A stretch of DNA of 64,000 nt, taken from the NCBI GenBank assembly GCA_019637315.1, contig JAHBVU010000006.1, positions 156,530 through 220,529 of the forward strand, written 5' to 3'. The notes under the pieces are model-generated. The model saw nothing but the letters and a program-made list of their open reading frames with translations, made no database searches and was not told where the DNA came from. The position numbers were made by a program, and so were the translations under genes. Shown here in pieces: positions 23,286 through 31,025 of the stretch. This stretch comes from Gemmatimonadales bacterium. Lineage in GTDB: Bacteria > Gemmatimonadota > Gemmatimonadetes > Gemmatimonadales > GWC2-71-9. How positions within the stretch are numbered: position 1 is the first letter of the stretch; every line of letters begins with the position of its first letter.

Positions 23286-23750
23286 ATGCCAACTCCACTT
23301 GACGCGCTGGCCGGCGTTCCCAATGCCGCGCAGGCGCTTCCGAGACTGACCACCGCCGGTCAGCCGAGTCCGGCACACTTCGAGGCGCTCCGCTCTGCCG
23401 GTGGCGCCGTGGTGCTCGACCTGCGCGACCGATCCGAGCCTCGCCCGTTCGACGAGGCAAAGCTGGTGACCGGGCTCGGAATGGCGTACCACAATGTGCC
23501 GGTGACTCCGGAGACGATGACCGACAGCACCATGGACGGGATCCTCGACCTGCTGCGAGCCAACCCCGATCGGGAAGTGCTGCTGCACTGCGCCAGCGCC
23601 AATCGCGTCGGCGGACCAATGGTTGCCTACCTGATGCTCGACCACGGGTTGTCTGCGGATGAGGCAACCGAGCGTGCCATTCAGCTCGGCCTCCGGAGTC
23701 GCGAGGTGCTGGAGTGGGGCCTTGGATACGCCACACCCCGTTTGAGCTGA
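23286..23750 (+). CDS. Protein-tyrosine-phosphatase-fold protein (DUF442/DSP-like)
   Basis: 154 residues. AVVLDLRDRSEPRPFDEAKL is the N-terminal rhodanese/DSP-like block with the general-acid Asp region, and VLLHCASANRVGG near residues 98-110 is a C-x5-R phosphate loop (HCASANR). Together these mark the DUF442 / beta-lactamase-hydrolase-like phosphatase family. It could remove phosphate from protein or small substrates; rhodanese-like sulfur transfer is the alternative because family members fuse to sulfide enzymes. No export signal. Start chosen at 23286 because the family domain begins soon after and TACCTT lies 6 nt upstream. Confidence 0.8.
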   Translation: MPTPLDALAGVPNAAQALPRLTTAGQPSPAHFEALRSAGGAVVLDLRDRSEPRPFDEAKLVTGLGMAYHNVPVTPETMTDSTMDGILDLLRANPDREVLLHCASANRVGGPMVAYLMLDHGLSADEATERAIQLGLRSREVLEWGLGYATPRLS

Positions 23751-23767
23751 GGGCTGGGAGAACGGAA

Positions 23768-23799
23768 AACCGCCGGTGACTGAGAGGTCTCCGGCGGTT
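23768..23799. terminator. Bidirectional terminator hairpin
   Basis: AACCGCCGG (23768-23776) and CCGGCGGTT (23791-23799) form a 9-bp stem with a 14-nt loop, followed by GTTGTTT on the plus strand and preceded by AAAA-rich sequence that reads as T on the minus strand. It lies between two convergent genes. Confidence 0.75.
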
Positions 23800-23822
23800 G
23801 TTGTTTCCGTCTTGCGGTGTGC

Positions 23823-25316
23823 TCAGCCGCCGCGCGGCCGCCGCGGCGAGGAACTGCTCGAGCCGCGATCGTTACCTCCGCTCCGAGCCGGGGCTGCACT
23901 GGGCGGCGGACTCGAGCGCTGTGGCGCCGACTGCGCTCGAGGCGCTTCTTGACGACGCGGTGCCTCCGCCCGCGGCGCTTCGCGTCTCGGCGCGTCCTGG
24001 GCCGACGAGCTCGGGCGACCCTCCCCGCGTGGCCGATCGGGCGCGCGCTCGACCCGCGGGCTCTCGGTCCGGGGCTCCGACCGCTCGACTCGGCGGGGAC
24101 CGTCGGCCCGCGGCTCAGACGGATCGACGCGGCGTGGCGTCTCACTGCGGGGTTCCGACCGCTCGACCCGCGGAGAATCGTCGCGCGGGGCGGCGCGCCG
24201 GGCCCGACCTTCCGATTCTGAGGGTCGGCCGGTTTCCCTGCGGTCAGTCAGGTCGACTGACGGCCGACCGCCGGCCCGTTCACGCTCGATAGTCGGAATC
24301 GCCGCAGGTGCAGTCGAACGCCGACCCCGCGGACGCGCCGCATCGGGCTGCCGCGGACGCTCGCCGGTGGACGGGCTCGCTGCGGGACGATCGTTCGAAG
24401 GACGAGCCTGGGGCCGCGGACGCGACGCATCGCGGGGGCGAGACGGCATTGGCCGCGGATTGCCGACCGAGCTGCCCGGGCGGCTGCCCACCCGCGAGGA
24501 AGGCGGGTTACCTTGCCGCACGATGGTGTAGCTGCGCGGCCGGCCGACGACGACCGGGTAGTTGCGCCGCACCGACCCGCCGCCGTAGTAGACCGGGTAC
24601 CGGTAGCCGTACCGATAGGGATAGCCGTAGTAACCGTAACGGTACGGCGAGTATCCGACCCCGAAGTACCACCCGCCGTAGGGGCGGCAGCCGAACAGGC
24701 TGGGCCGATAGTAGGGGTGGCAATAGTAGTCGTCCCAATAAGGATCCCACATATTGGCCACGATGTACCGGCGGGTCACACCGTAGACCTGATATTGCAC
24801 CACGTCGTAATCGAAGCCGCGATTGCTCGCCATTGACTCGAGCAGGTCGGTGATGTCGGCTTCCGGGTCGCTGGAGCGCTCGGGGATGCTGACGCGGGCA
24901 TAGTCCCAGTTGCCGGCCTGCTCCAATCCGCCAAAACGGAATGGATCAGCCGACACGGCTGCGTAGACCAGACCGACGCCGTCCCGACCAACCAGGAATG
25001 ACTCACGGTCGCCGCGCCCGCGGATCTCGTAGCGCCGGCCGCCCCGGACAAAGTTGTCGTCGCCCGGATCGACCGGAAACAGGACCCGCAGGCGACCTTC
25101 TGTGTCGTAATTGAAAACGATCAGATACCCGTCGTCCCGGGATTCGACCTGTGCTCGGGCCCGATCTCCTTCGCGGTACTGGCGACCGTTGTCGAGCCAG
25201 AGACGGATCGGTCCGTCGCTCGCTGCGAGGTCGGCGGTCCGTTCGATCTGAACGAGTTCGAGCCGAGGACCGGCTGTCGGGTTTAAGGCAAGCGCCAACA
25301 ACGTCAATGAGATCAT
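23823..25316 (-). CDS. Secreted DUF4384-domain protein with long basic disordered tail
   Basis: 497 residues. A short signal peptide (ISLTLLALALNPTAG) precedes a DUF4384 domain about 25-135 (IRLWLDNGRQYREGDRARAQV, DGYLIVFNYDTEGRLRVLFP). A Tyr/Gly/Pro-rich segment follows (about 185-260: DPYWDDYYCHPYYRPS, YGYYGYPYRYGYRYP). The last 240 residues are low-complexity Arg/Pro/Ser/Ala/Glu with near repeats of R-V-E-R-S-E-P-R (about 395-455). DUF4384 domains often sit in secreted proteins linked to protease or T9SS-like systems; the charged tail could bind a polyanionic surface such as LPS. The start has a GGGAGGG ribosome site. It faces the phosphatase gene and shares its terminator. Confidence 0.75.
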   Translation of the reverse strand: MISLTLLALALNPTAGPRLELVQIERTADLAASDGPIRLWLDNGRQYREGDRARAQVESRDDGYLIVFNYDTEGRLRVLFPVDPGDDNFVRGGRRYEIRGRGDRESFLVGRDGVGLVYAAVSADPFRFGGLEQAGNWDYARVSIPERSSDPEADITDLLESMASNRGFDYDVVQYQVYGVTRRYIVANMWDPYWDDYYCHPYYRPSLFGCRPYGGWYFGVGYSPYRYGYYGYPYRYGYRYPVYYGGGSVRRNYPVVVGRPRSYTIVRQGNPPSSRVGSRPGSSVGNPRPMPSRPRDASRPRPQARPSNDRPAASPSTGERPRQPDAARPRGRRSTAPAAIPTIERERAGGRPSVDLTDRRETGRPSESEGRARRAAPRDDSPRVERSEPRSETPRRVDPSEPRADGPRRVERSEPRTESPRVERAPDRPRGEGRPSSSAQDAPRREAPRAEAPRRQEAPRAQSAPQRSSPPPSAAPARSGGNDRGSSSSSPRRPRGG

Positions 25317-25484
25317 GGGACCCTCCCGGAGACAGGTCTCTGGACCTCCAGTTTCGTGCCACGTCGACCATCAACGCAAGTCGTTCACGACAAAAGACTT
25401 ACCGACATCCAAAAGGAACCGCCCTGTGTCCTCCCCGGGTGACACCTGCTCTCAACGGGCGACACAATCGGGGACACTCCGGGG

Positions 25485-25877
25485 TCAGACGTTGCGCTGC
25501 CAGTACATCCGCATTTCGGAGATCTTGTCTCCGGTCGTTTCACAGAAAACGGCACCGCGAGCCTCGATCCACTCCCCGGTCCGCCGGCGCCGGAACACCA
25601 CCTTGAACTCGGTCGAAAACCAGGGACCCGCCACATAGACCTCGCCGGAGGTCGCGGTTATCTCGGACTGATTATATGGTACGTCGGCCCAATAGCGCCG
25701 GATCCCTTCCGGCGTGGAGAGGGGCTCGGAGAAAGGTGTCTCGAGGAACACGGCGGCCTCAGAGAAGACCGACATGATCAGATTGACGTCGGCCTTGGAC
25801 CACCCCTTGATGAAGGTGTCGATCAGCTGCCGGCCCAACTGACGGGTATCCGTAGTACTTTCAGATGGCGAAGTCAT
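25485..25877 (-). CDS. SnoaL/NTF2-like protein, cytoplasmic
   Basis: 130 residues, NTF2 fold: RQLGRQLIDTFIKGWSKADVNLIMSVFSEAAVFLETPFSE is the usual helix-helix-strand opening, then PEGIRRYWADVP and three to four curved strands ending ISEMRMYWQRNV. The Asp in the helix (SKADVNLI) and Tyr/Trp pocket residues match SnoaL-like polyketide-cyclase-type domains, but no reaction can be assigned. No signal peptide, unlike the relative at 12.2 kb. The start follows TATTTT by 6 nt. Divergent from the DinB gene that begins 63 nt away. Confidence 0.8.
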   Translation of the reverse strand: MTSPSESTTDTRQLGRQLIDTFIKGWSKADVNLIMSVFSEAAVFLETPFSEPLSTPEGIRRYWADVPYNQSEITATSGEVYVAGPWFSTEFKVVFRRRRTGEWIEARGAVFCETTGDKISEMRMYWQRNV

Positions 25878-25883
25878 GCCGGG

Positions 25884-25889
25884 AAAATA
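25884..25889 (-). promoter_or_regulatory. TATTTT -10 box 6 nt before the SnoaL-like ATG
   Basis: On the minus strand TATTTT is 6 nt from the ATG at 25877 with no Shine-Dalgarno. It fits the leaderless group. Confidence 0.45.
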
Positions 25890-25939
25890 GCGTCTTTACC
25901 CCTCGTCGCGCCCTTGGGGCGCCCCACGCCGAGCCATTC

Positions 25940-26476
25940 ATGCCGGACAAGGCAGCAATCCTCGACCACCTTGCGCGTTCCGGTGCGGTGTTTACCAACG
26001 CGTTTCGCGCACTCGCGCCAAAGCAGTTCTTTGCCAAGCCCGGGCCGAACCAGTGGTCGATCGCGGAAACCGTCGAGCACGTCACCATCGTCGAACTCGG
26101 CTCCGGCAAGCTGATCCGTACCAAGCTCACCGAAAGCGAGGCGGATGCCGCATTGCTGGCACAGGCCGAGGATGGGACGGCGCGGATCGAGGCACGGCTG
26201 GGCCCTGAGGGCGGGCCGTTTCAGGCGCCAGAGCGAGTTCTCCCGAAGGGGCGCTGGCAGTCGGCGGAGGAGATGCTCGCGGTCTTCGAAGAGAATCGAG
26301 CGGCAACGATCGATTTCATCGAGGGTACTTCGCTTGACCTGACCCGGTATGTTGCCCCGCACCCGCGTTTCGGCCCGATTCACGGCCTCGACTGGGCCTA
26401 CTTCCTGGCGCTGCACAGTGAGCGGCACGTGCTGCAGATCGAGCGCATCAAGCAGAGCCCGACCTACCCTGCCTAA
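25940..26476 (+). CDS. DinB-family four-helix protein
   Basis: 178 residues from the ATG at 25940. The DinB/YfiT fold is visible as four helices with a metal triad: His in VEHVTIVE near 43 and the paired His in LHSERHVLQIERI near 160-164. A W in PNQWSIAETVEHV is the usual family residue. Members bind Ni/Zn and include thiol transferases (bacillithiol, mycothiol), but a generic DinB hit does not fix a substrate. A longer in-frame ORF upstream overlaps the divergent SnoaL gene and has no domain similarity, so I chose the M before the first helix. Its stop overlaps the AttH-like gene end by 4 nt. Confidence 0.82.
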   Translation: MPDKAAILDHLARSGAVFTNAFRALAPKQFFAKPGPNQWSIAETVEHVTIVELGSGKLIRTKLTESEADAALLAQAEDGTARIEARLGPEGGPFQAPERVLPKGRWQSAEEMLAVFEENRAATIDFIEGTSLDLTRYVAPHPRFGPIHGLDWAYFLALHSERHVLQIERIKQSPTYPA

Positions 26477-27942
26477 CGGCGGTCGGCGTTCGGGGCCACG
26501 AAGGTCTCGAAGAATCCAAGCCCGGAGTCGGCCACTGGCCGGCCCAGCAGGGTGCCGCGCAGGGTGAACTCGCCGCGCATCTGGAGAAAGATGCGCCCAC
26601 CCGCTTGCGCCGCCGGTGTGGCCTGCGCATGGCGGACGGTAACCGCGACATCGACCGTATCCGTGAGGCGAGCGGCCCGGAAGTTGAATCGCTCGGGGGC
26701 CGTGCTCCCTCGAGCTCCGATGATGGTTCGCGCCCCGTGATAATCGATCGCGGCAAAGCGGAGTACCTGGCGAACGCCGAGTGAATCGACCACGGCCATG
26801 AAGTAGGGTGACGAGGAGGGCGCGGCGAGCGAGTCGCCGGTCAGGACTCCGCCGTAGACGAAGGTCAGGTCCCGACCGCGCGCCTGGCCCCAGTTCCAAG
26901 TCGTTTCGCGCCAGACGCCCCAGTTGTGATCGTGGTAGGCCGCAGCGCGCTCGATCGCGCGACAGACGCCTCCTTCGCAGATGGTGCCGGATGCCAGACC
27001 GCGAAGGACGGGCACCACGTAGCCGGACCGGAACCGGTCGCCACGCAGCTCGAGGGGCGGAAAGTAGGCATGCCGCTCGGGTACGATTTCGAGATCGAAC
27101 CGCACGCCCCCAGCCGCGCCCTGGATCCGATAGGCTCCGTCACGCTGAGTGACGGTATGCGGTCCGATCGCGAGATCGGCCCGGCTGGTGTCGTATCGAA
27201 TCGCATCCTGCCCGGCGTAGCTCTCGTAGCGCGCCGGCGGCCTTCCTTCGCGGTGCCGAGTGACCAGCAACTGTCCCCCGCCCTTGCCCTGGTAGAGCGG
27301 TCCGCCGATCAGGAAGGTGATGTACCACCACTCATCGGGGCTGGGCGCCACATTGAAGTAGTGCCACTCGGCCCAAGTCGAGTCGGCCATCGGGGTGTGA
27401 AAGTGGTCGATCTCATCGAGGAGCTGCGACGGCGTTGGCGCTTTGAAACGGCGGTCCGCGTCCGAATCCTCCCAGCGGCCGGCGAGCAGGTTGAGCGCCG
27501 ACCCGACTGCGGCGGCAGCGCTCGGGATCTCGCCGCCTGCGCGGAGCGGGTGCAACGCCCCGTCTGTCACGAGATAGACCAGCTTCTGTTCGATCAGCGG
27601 CGAGGTGGCCGCCACCACGTCGTCGAGTCGTGGTCCGCCGGCGAGCTGGCGATCGAGAAAACGGGCCCGATCGATTCCGAAGAACATGCCGCCCATCGAG
27701 CCGGTGCGCAGCCCTTCCAGGTCGATCCCTTCGGGCAGCAGGGTGACCTCGCCGCCCCCGACCAGTCGAACGTCGCGGGATTGAATCAGCATCGCCTCGC
27801 CGACCGACAAGAGCACCATCATGACCGCCGCGCCGACGGCGTAGCCGAACAGCAGCAACGCCGCCCGACCCCGCTTGACCACGAGGTGGCGGAAGGCAAG
27901 CACCAGAACGGTGCGAAAATCAGCTCTGGTCCATCGATTCAT
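26473..27942 (-). CDS. AttH/CrtC-like lipocalin-fold protein fused to a permease-type N-terminus
   Basis: 489 residues from the ATG at 27942. The first about 150 residues look like the start of an FtsX-type permease: one membrane helix at about 12-45 (FRHLVVKRGRAALLLFGYAVGAAVMMVLL) and a MacB-like periplasmic piece (GGGEVTLLPEGIDL). From about 160 the sequence is the AttH / carotenoid-hydratase-like twin lipocalin: EWHYFNVAPSPDEWWYITFLIGG, the AYHDHNWGVW block, and long strands to the end. In attEFGH-type exporters AttH works outside the membrane next to two permeases and an ATPase, as here. Upstream in-frame starts at 27960 and 28008 are possible. It overlaps the ATPase gene by 23 nt. The neighbour permease at 29.8-30.6 kb lacks exactly this first-helix region. 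Confidence 0.78.
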   Translation of the reverse strand: MNRWTRADFRTVLVLAFRHLVVKRGRAALLLFGYAVGAAVMMVLLSVGEAMLIQSRDVRLVGGGEVTLLPEGIDLEGLRTGSMGGMFFGIDRARFLDRQLAGGPRLDDVVAATSPLIEQKLVYLVTDGALHPLRAGGEIPSAAAAVGSALNLLAGRWEDSDADRRFKAPTPSQLLDEIDHFHTPMADSTWAEWHYFNVAPSPDEWWYITFLIGGPLYQGKGGGQLLVTRHREGRPPARYESYAGQDAIRYDTSRADLAIGPHTVTQRDGAYRIQGAAGGVRFDLEIVPERHAYFPPLELRGDRFRSGYVVPVLRGLASGTICEGGVCRAIERAAAYHDHNWGVWRETTWNWGQARGRDLTFVYGGVLTGDSLAAPSSSPYFMAVVDSLGVRQVLRFAAIDYHGARTIIGARGSTAPERFNFRAARLTDTVDVAVTVRHAQATPAAQAGGRIFLQMRGEFTLRGTLLGRPVADSGLGFFETFVAPNADRR

Positions 27943-28618
27943 CGGCAACCACGCGTCCATCGCGAAGTCGAACCCGACGCCGAGCGCGGCTGGCGAGGCG
28001 TTCGTCATGCGTCACGACGATCAGGGTCCTTCCGTCGGCATGGAGCCGATCGAACAGATCGAGCACCTGGTTGCCGGTTTCGACGTCCAGTTCGCCTGTC
28101 GGCTCGTCGGCAAGCAGAAGCGCCGGATCATTCGCGAGCGCGCGCGCCACGGCAACTCGCTGCATCTCGCCACCTGACAGTTGCGTAGCGCGGTGGCCGG
28201 CCCTGGCTCCCAGACCGACGTACTCGAGCAGATCCCTTGCTTTGGCGGCGCGCTGGGCCCGCCCGAGCCCGGCTTCGGCCATCGGCAACTCGACATTTTC
28301 CTGCGCAGTCAGCACCGGCAGCAGGTGAAACCGCTGAAAGACAAAGCCGATCCGGTGGAGCCGAAGATCGGTGAGCGCCGCATCGGACATCCCGTCGAGC
28401 GACCGGCCCAGCAGCTCGAGCGTGCCAGACGTCGGCGTGTCGAGCCCCCCGAGCAGCTGCAACAGGGTCGACTTGCCGCTGCCTGATGGTCCGGTAAACG
28501 CCAGGTACTCGCCCTGGTCGACTTGGATCGAGACGCCCCTGAGCGCAGCCACCGACTGCTGGTTGACCATGAAGGTGCGCGTCAGGTCGCGACCTACGAC
28601 TACGGGAACAGCGGTCAT
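27920..28618 (-). CDS. ABC transporter ATP-binding protein (LolD/MacB/AttE type)
   Basis: 232 residues, complete ATPase: Walker A GPSGSGKST near 43-51, Q-loop VFQRFHLLPVLT, signature LSGGEMQRVAVARAL near 143-157, Walker B ALLLADEPTGELD and switch H in VVTHDE. The GFVFQRFHLLPVLTAQENVELP block is diagnostic of the LolD/MacB exporter class, whose partners are FtsX-type permeases like the next two genes. Start overlaps the upstream permease stop (28615-28618). It energises an export or mechanotransmission system rather than import. Within the cluster it corresponds to AttE. Confidence 0.92.
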   Translation of the reverse strand: MTAVPVVVGRDLTRTFMVNQQSVAALRGVSIQVDQGEYLAFTGPSGSGKSTLLQLLGGLDTPTSGTLELLGRSLDGMSDAALTDLRLHRIGFVFQRFHLLPVLTAQENVELPMAEAGLGRAQRAAKARDLLEYVGLGARAGHRATQLSGGEMQRVAVARALANDPALLLADEPTGELDVETGNQVLDLFDRLHADGRTLIVVTHDERLASRARRRVRLRDGRVVADESMDQS

Positions 28619-29805
28619 TCCGCCTCCGAGCGAAGCGTCAGGGCAATCGGCGCTCGGGCCGCGAGCCAGGCCGGGTACGCTGCGGCAAGCGTACCTGCCG
28701 CGAGAACCGTTGCTCCCGCGCGAATCAGGCTGGCTCGATCGGCCACGAAGAACGAAATCGCGGCCGGGAGGCCGGGAAACGAGGTCAGGATGCTATCGAG
28801 ATGACGAGCCGTTACGAGTCCGAGTGCCAGCCCGAAGGCCACCCCGATCCCGGTCAGCGCGGCGCCCTCGACGATCACCATGCGAACGATCCGGCTCTGG
28901 CGAACCCCGATACCGCGAAGGACCGCAAACTCACCCATGCGCTCACCAACCGTGATCGACAGGATGGTTCCGACCAGCAGCACGGCGACGACGAGGCTGA
29001 TCGTGGCCAGGATCAGCGACAGCTGCTGGAAGTAGGCCAGTCGGCCGCGGAACTGGGACACCAGCATGGCAATGCTGTTGACTTCGACGTTCGGATGAGA
29101 TGTCGCGATCCGGGCGGCGACCGCCTCGACCAGCGCATCGTCCCGAACTTTGACCATCACGACCGAGGCCGGGTCTCGCTCGGCCAGGGTGCCCAGCCCC
29201 TGCACGACGCGGAATGCGGCCCCAACCGAGCGCTGGTCGCGCGCATCGTAGAGAAATCGCACGACACCACGCACCGTCAGCTGCCGCTGGGTGCCTGGCT
29301 CGGCCGACTGCGGGTCGAGCTGACCGAAGACGGTCACCGTATCACCGATGGCCCAGCCTGCGGCTCGAGCAGCAGGTTCGCTGATCAAGAGCCCGGTGGT
29401 GTCGCCCGGGGCCAGATCCGCGCCGCGTTCCAACTCGTAAAGGCCCTGGCCCTCCGGATCGATGCCGTACGCCACCACGCTCAGGGTCGACCCTTCGACT
29501 CCGACATGCACGGCCGCGGCGACAACCGGCCCGACGGATTCGATATCAGGGTCCGCCCGCAAGCTGACGACGAGAGGGGTTGCCCCCGGAATGACGGCCT
29601 CGGAATCGAAGGGAAGCGTACCTTGCGGCGACAGTCTGATCTGGTAGCCTCGGCTGAGGAGCATCCGGGTAAACGAGCGCTCCATGCCACCCGCCAGCAT
29701 CACCATGTCCAGGAGCAGCGCGGCCGCAATGGCAATCCCGAGCACGGCCAGGCCGGTTCGAATCGGATGGCGCGCCAAGTTGCGGAAGACGAGTGCCCCG
29801 GTCAT
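28615..29805 (-). CDS. FtsX-like ABC permease
   Basis: 396 residues from the ATG at 29805. Topology is the type VII/MacB pattern: helix 1 about 13-36 (HPIRTGLAVLGIAIAAALLLDMVML), a periplasmic domain about 40-260, then three helices in the C-terminal third (YFQQLSLILATISLVVAVLLVGTILSI, VIVEGAALTGIGVAFGLALGLV and GATVLAAGTLAAAYPAWLAARAPI). The R-x-R-G-I-G-V-R-x-S coupling-helix sequence (EFAVLRGIGVRQSRIVRMVI) is present. Its ATG lies within the ATGA shared with the other permease's stop (29802-29805). It probably forms a heterodimer with that permease, with the ATPase next door. An upstream open stretch to 30147 is the antisense-like extension and is ignored. Confidence 0.88.
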   Translation of the reverse strand: MTGALVFRNLARHPIRTGLAVLGIAIAAALLLDMVMLAGGMERSFTRMLLSRGYQIRLSPQGTLPFDSEAVIPGATPLVVSLRADPDIESVGPVVAAAVHVGVEGSTLSVVAYGIDPEGQGLYELERGADLAPGDTTGLLISEPAARAAGWAIGDTVTVFGQLDPQSAEPGTQRQLTVRGVVRFLYDARDQRSVGAAFRVVQGLGTLAERDPASVVMVKVRDDALVEAVAARIATSHPNVEVNSIAMLVSQFRGRLAYFQQLSLILATISLVVAVLLVGTILSITVGERMGEFAVLRGIGVRQSRIVRMVIVEGAALTGIGVAFGLALGLVTARHLDSILTSFPGLPAAISFFVADRASLIRAGATVLAAGTLAAAYPAWLAARAPIALTLRSEAE

Positions 29806-30620
29806 GCGGCCCGACGCCAGAGGGCCAGGGGTGTGGCCTGCACCAGCCGACGCGCCGCGATCTGCCCCGCGCCAACACCCAGGAGGAGCGAGAGACCGAC
29901 GCCGAGAGCAATGATGTCGAAGGTCAGGTAGGAGAACACGAGGCTGGTGTCGAAGCGACGCTGATAACCCAGGTTCGTCAGCAGGCCCGCCAGCGCGGCA
30001 AGACCCACCCCGAGCAGCGACCCTACCGCGGAAACGAGCATGGCCTCGAGCACGAAGGCGCGGATGACCGTGGCGCGACTGATGCCGATCAAGCGCATCA
30101 CGGCAGCATCGAGCCTCCGTTCTTCGACCTTGAGCAGCATGATGCACAGCAAGAAGACCGCGCTCGCCACGATGGCAATGACGCCAATGGCACGATGGAA
30201 TCGGCTCACGACCGCAAAGGTTCTCGATGACTCGGCCGCGATGGCCTCGGAGGCATAGGCCCGGTATCCGAAGGCCCGCTGGTTGAGCCGGGCAGCCACA
30301 CTGTCGGGCGCAATGCCCGGCACTGCGGCGACGCCCATCCGGTCGATCCGATCCGGGTGGCCGAGCAGATCCGCCAGGTCGGGCAGGTGAAAGCGGACGT
30401 TGTATTCGCCGCGGAGTGCCGTAGCAGGATCTGGCCGCGGCTGGTAGACGGCGGCCACCACGAACCGCCGAACCGGCGCACCCGGCTCGGCTGTCAGGGC
30501 AACGGTGTCGCCGACCGAGAGCGCAAAGCGTTCGGCCAGACGACGCTCGACGGCAACGCCAGGAAGCGTCGGCATCGAATCGGCGACGACCACGAGCAGC
30601 GCGAGAGCCAGTGACAGCAT
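29802..30620 (-). CDS. FtsX-like ABC permease lacking its N-terminal helix
   Basis: 272 residues, short for this family (usually about 400). It opens with an export-signal-like helix (LSLALALLVVVADS) and passes directly into a periplasmic domain (RRLAERFALSVGDTVALTAEPGAPVRRFVVAAVYQPRPDP), then the three C-terminal FtsX helices at about 140-165, 185-215 and 235-262 with the coupling sequence LDAAVMRLIGISRATVIRAFVLEAML. The usual R-N-L-x-R-x-x-x-R first helix is missing. A TAGCTT box lies 7 nt before the ATG and the gene is first in the four-gene exporter operon. Either the N-terminus was lost and is supplied by the AttH fusion, or the signal-like helix replaces it. Confidence 0.8.
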   Translation of the reverse strand: MLSLALALLVVVADSMPTLPGVAVERRLAERFALSVGDTVALTAEPGAPVRRFVVAAVYQPRPDPATALRGEYNVRFHLPDLADLLGHPDRIDRMGVAAVPGIAPDSVAARLNQRAFGYRAYASEAIAAESSRTFAVVSRFHRAIGVIAIVASAVFLLCIMLLKVEERRLDAAVMRLIGISRATVIRAFVLEAMLVSAVGSLLGVGLAALAGLLTNLGYQRRFDTSLVFSYLTFDIIALGVGLSLLLGVGAGQIAARRLVQATPLALWRRAA

Positions 30621-30627
30621 GGGCCGG

Positions 30628-30633
30628 AAGCTA
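30628..30633 (-). promoter_or_regulatory. TAGCTT -10 box 7 nt before the exporter operon
   Basis: On the minus strand TAGCTT is 7 nt from the ATG at 30620, with no Shine-Dalgarno. It would start the four-gene Att-like operon as a leaderless mRNA. Confidence 0.45.
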
Positions 30634-30708
30634 ATCGGCCCGGGGGATTGCTTGGGCTGCGGTGCCGCCCTGCTTGCCGGAAGGGGAGCGATCCCTTAGC
30701 GTTGTGCC

Positions 30709-30890
30709 AGGTTTCCACACCTTGGAGACCGAACAGATCAGGAGACAGGGCCTCCCGGAAGTCCGGTGCAAAGCCGGCGCGGCCCCGCCACTGTAAGAGG
30801 AGTCTGTTCCGATACGAATCACGCCACTGCGGACGCTGGAGTCCGTGGGAAGGCTCGTACCGGATCCTCGAGTCAGGAGACCGGCCCTCG
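30709..30890 (+). promoter_or_regulatory. Cobalamin (AdoCbl) riboswitch
   Basis: The conserved landmarks appear in order: CCAGGTTTCCACACC-type P1/P2 entry near 30709, CCGGAAGTCCGGTGCAAAGC then CCGGCGCGGCCCCGCCACTG (the B12 box, about 30764-30794) and the closing AGTCAGGAGACCGGCC at 30871-30886. It precedes a BtuB-like receptor gene, the usual target; cobalamin binding should turn the operon off. The spacing to the btuB ATG (about 135 nt) leaves room for an expression platform. Confidence 0.92.
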
Positions 30891-31025
30891 TCTCGCCCGC
30901 ACGATTCCCTCGGGGGAGGGAGCGGGGCGTGCCGGGGTTTCGCCAGCCGTAGCCTCCCAGCCCTGCCAGAGTCACCGTCGCCGGTGGCGCTTGTCGTGTG
31001 GAACTTCCGTGCAGGAACGTTCCTC

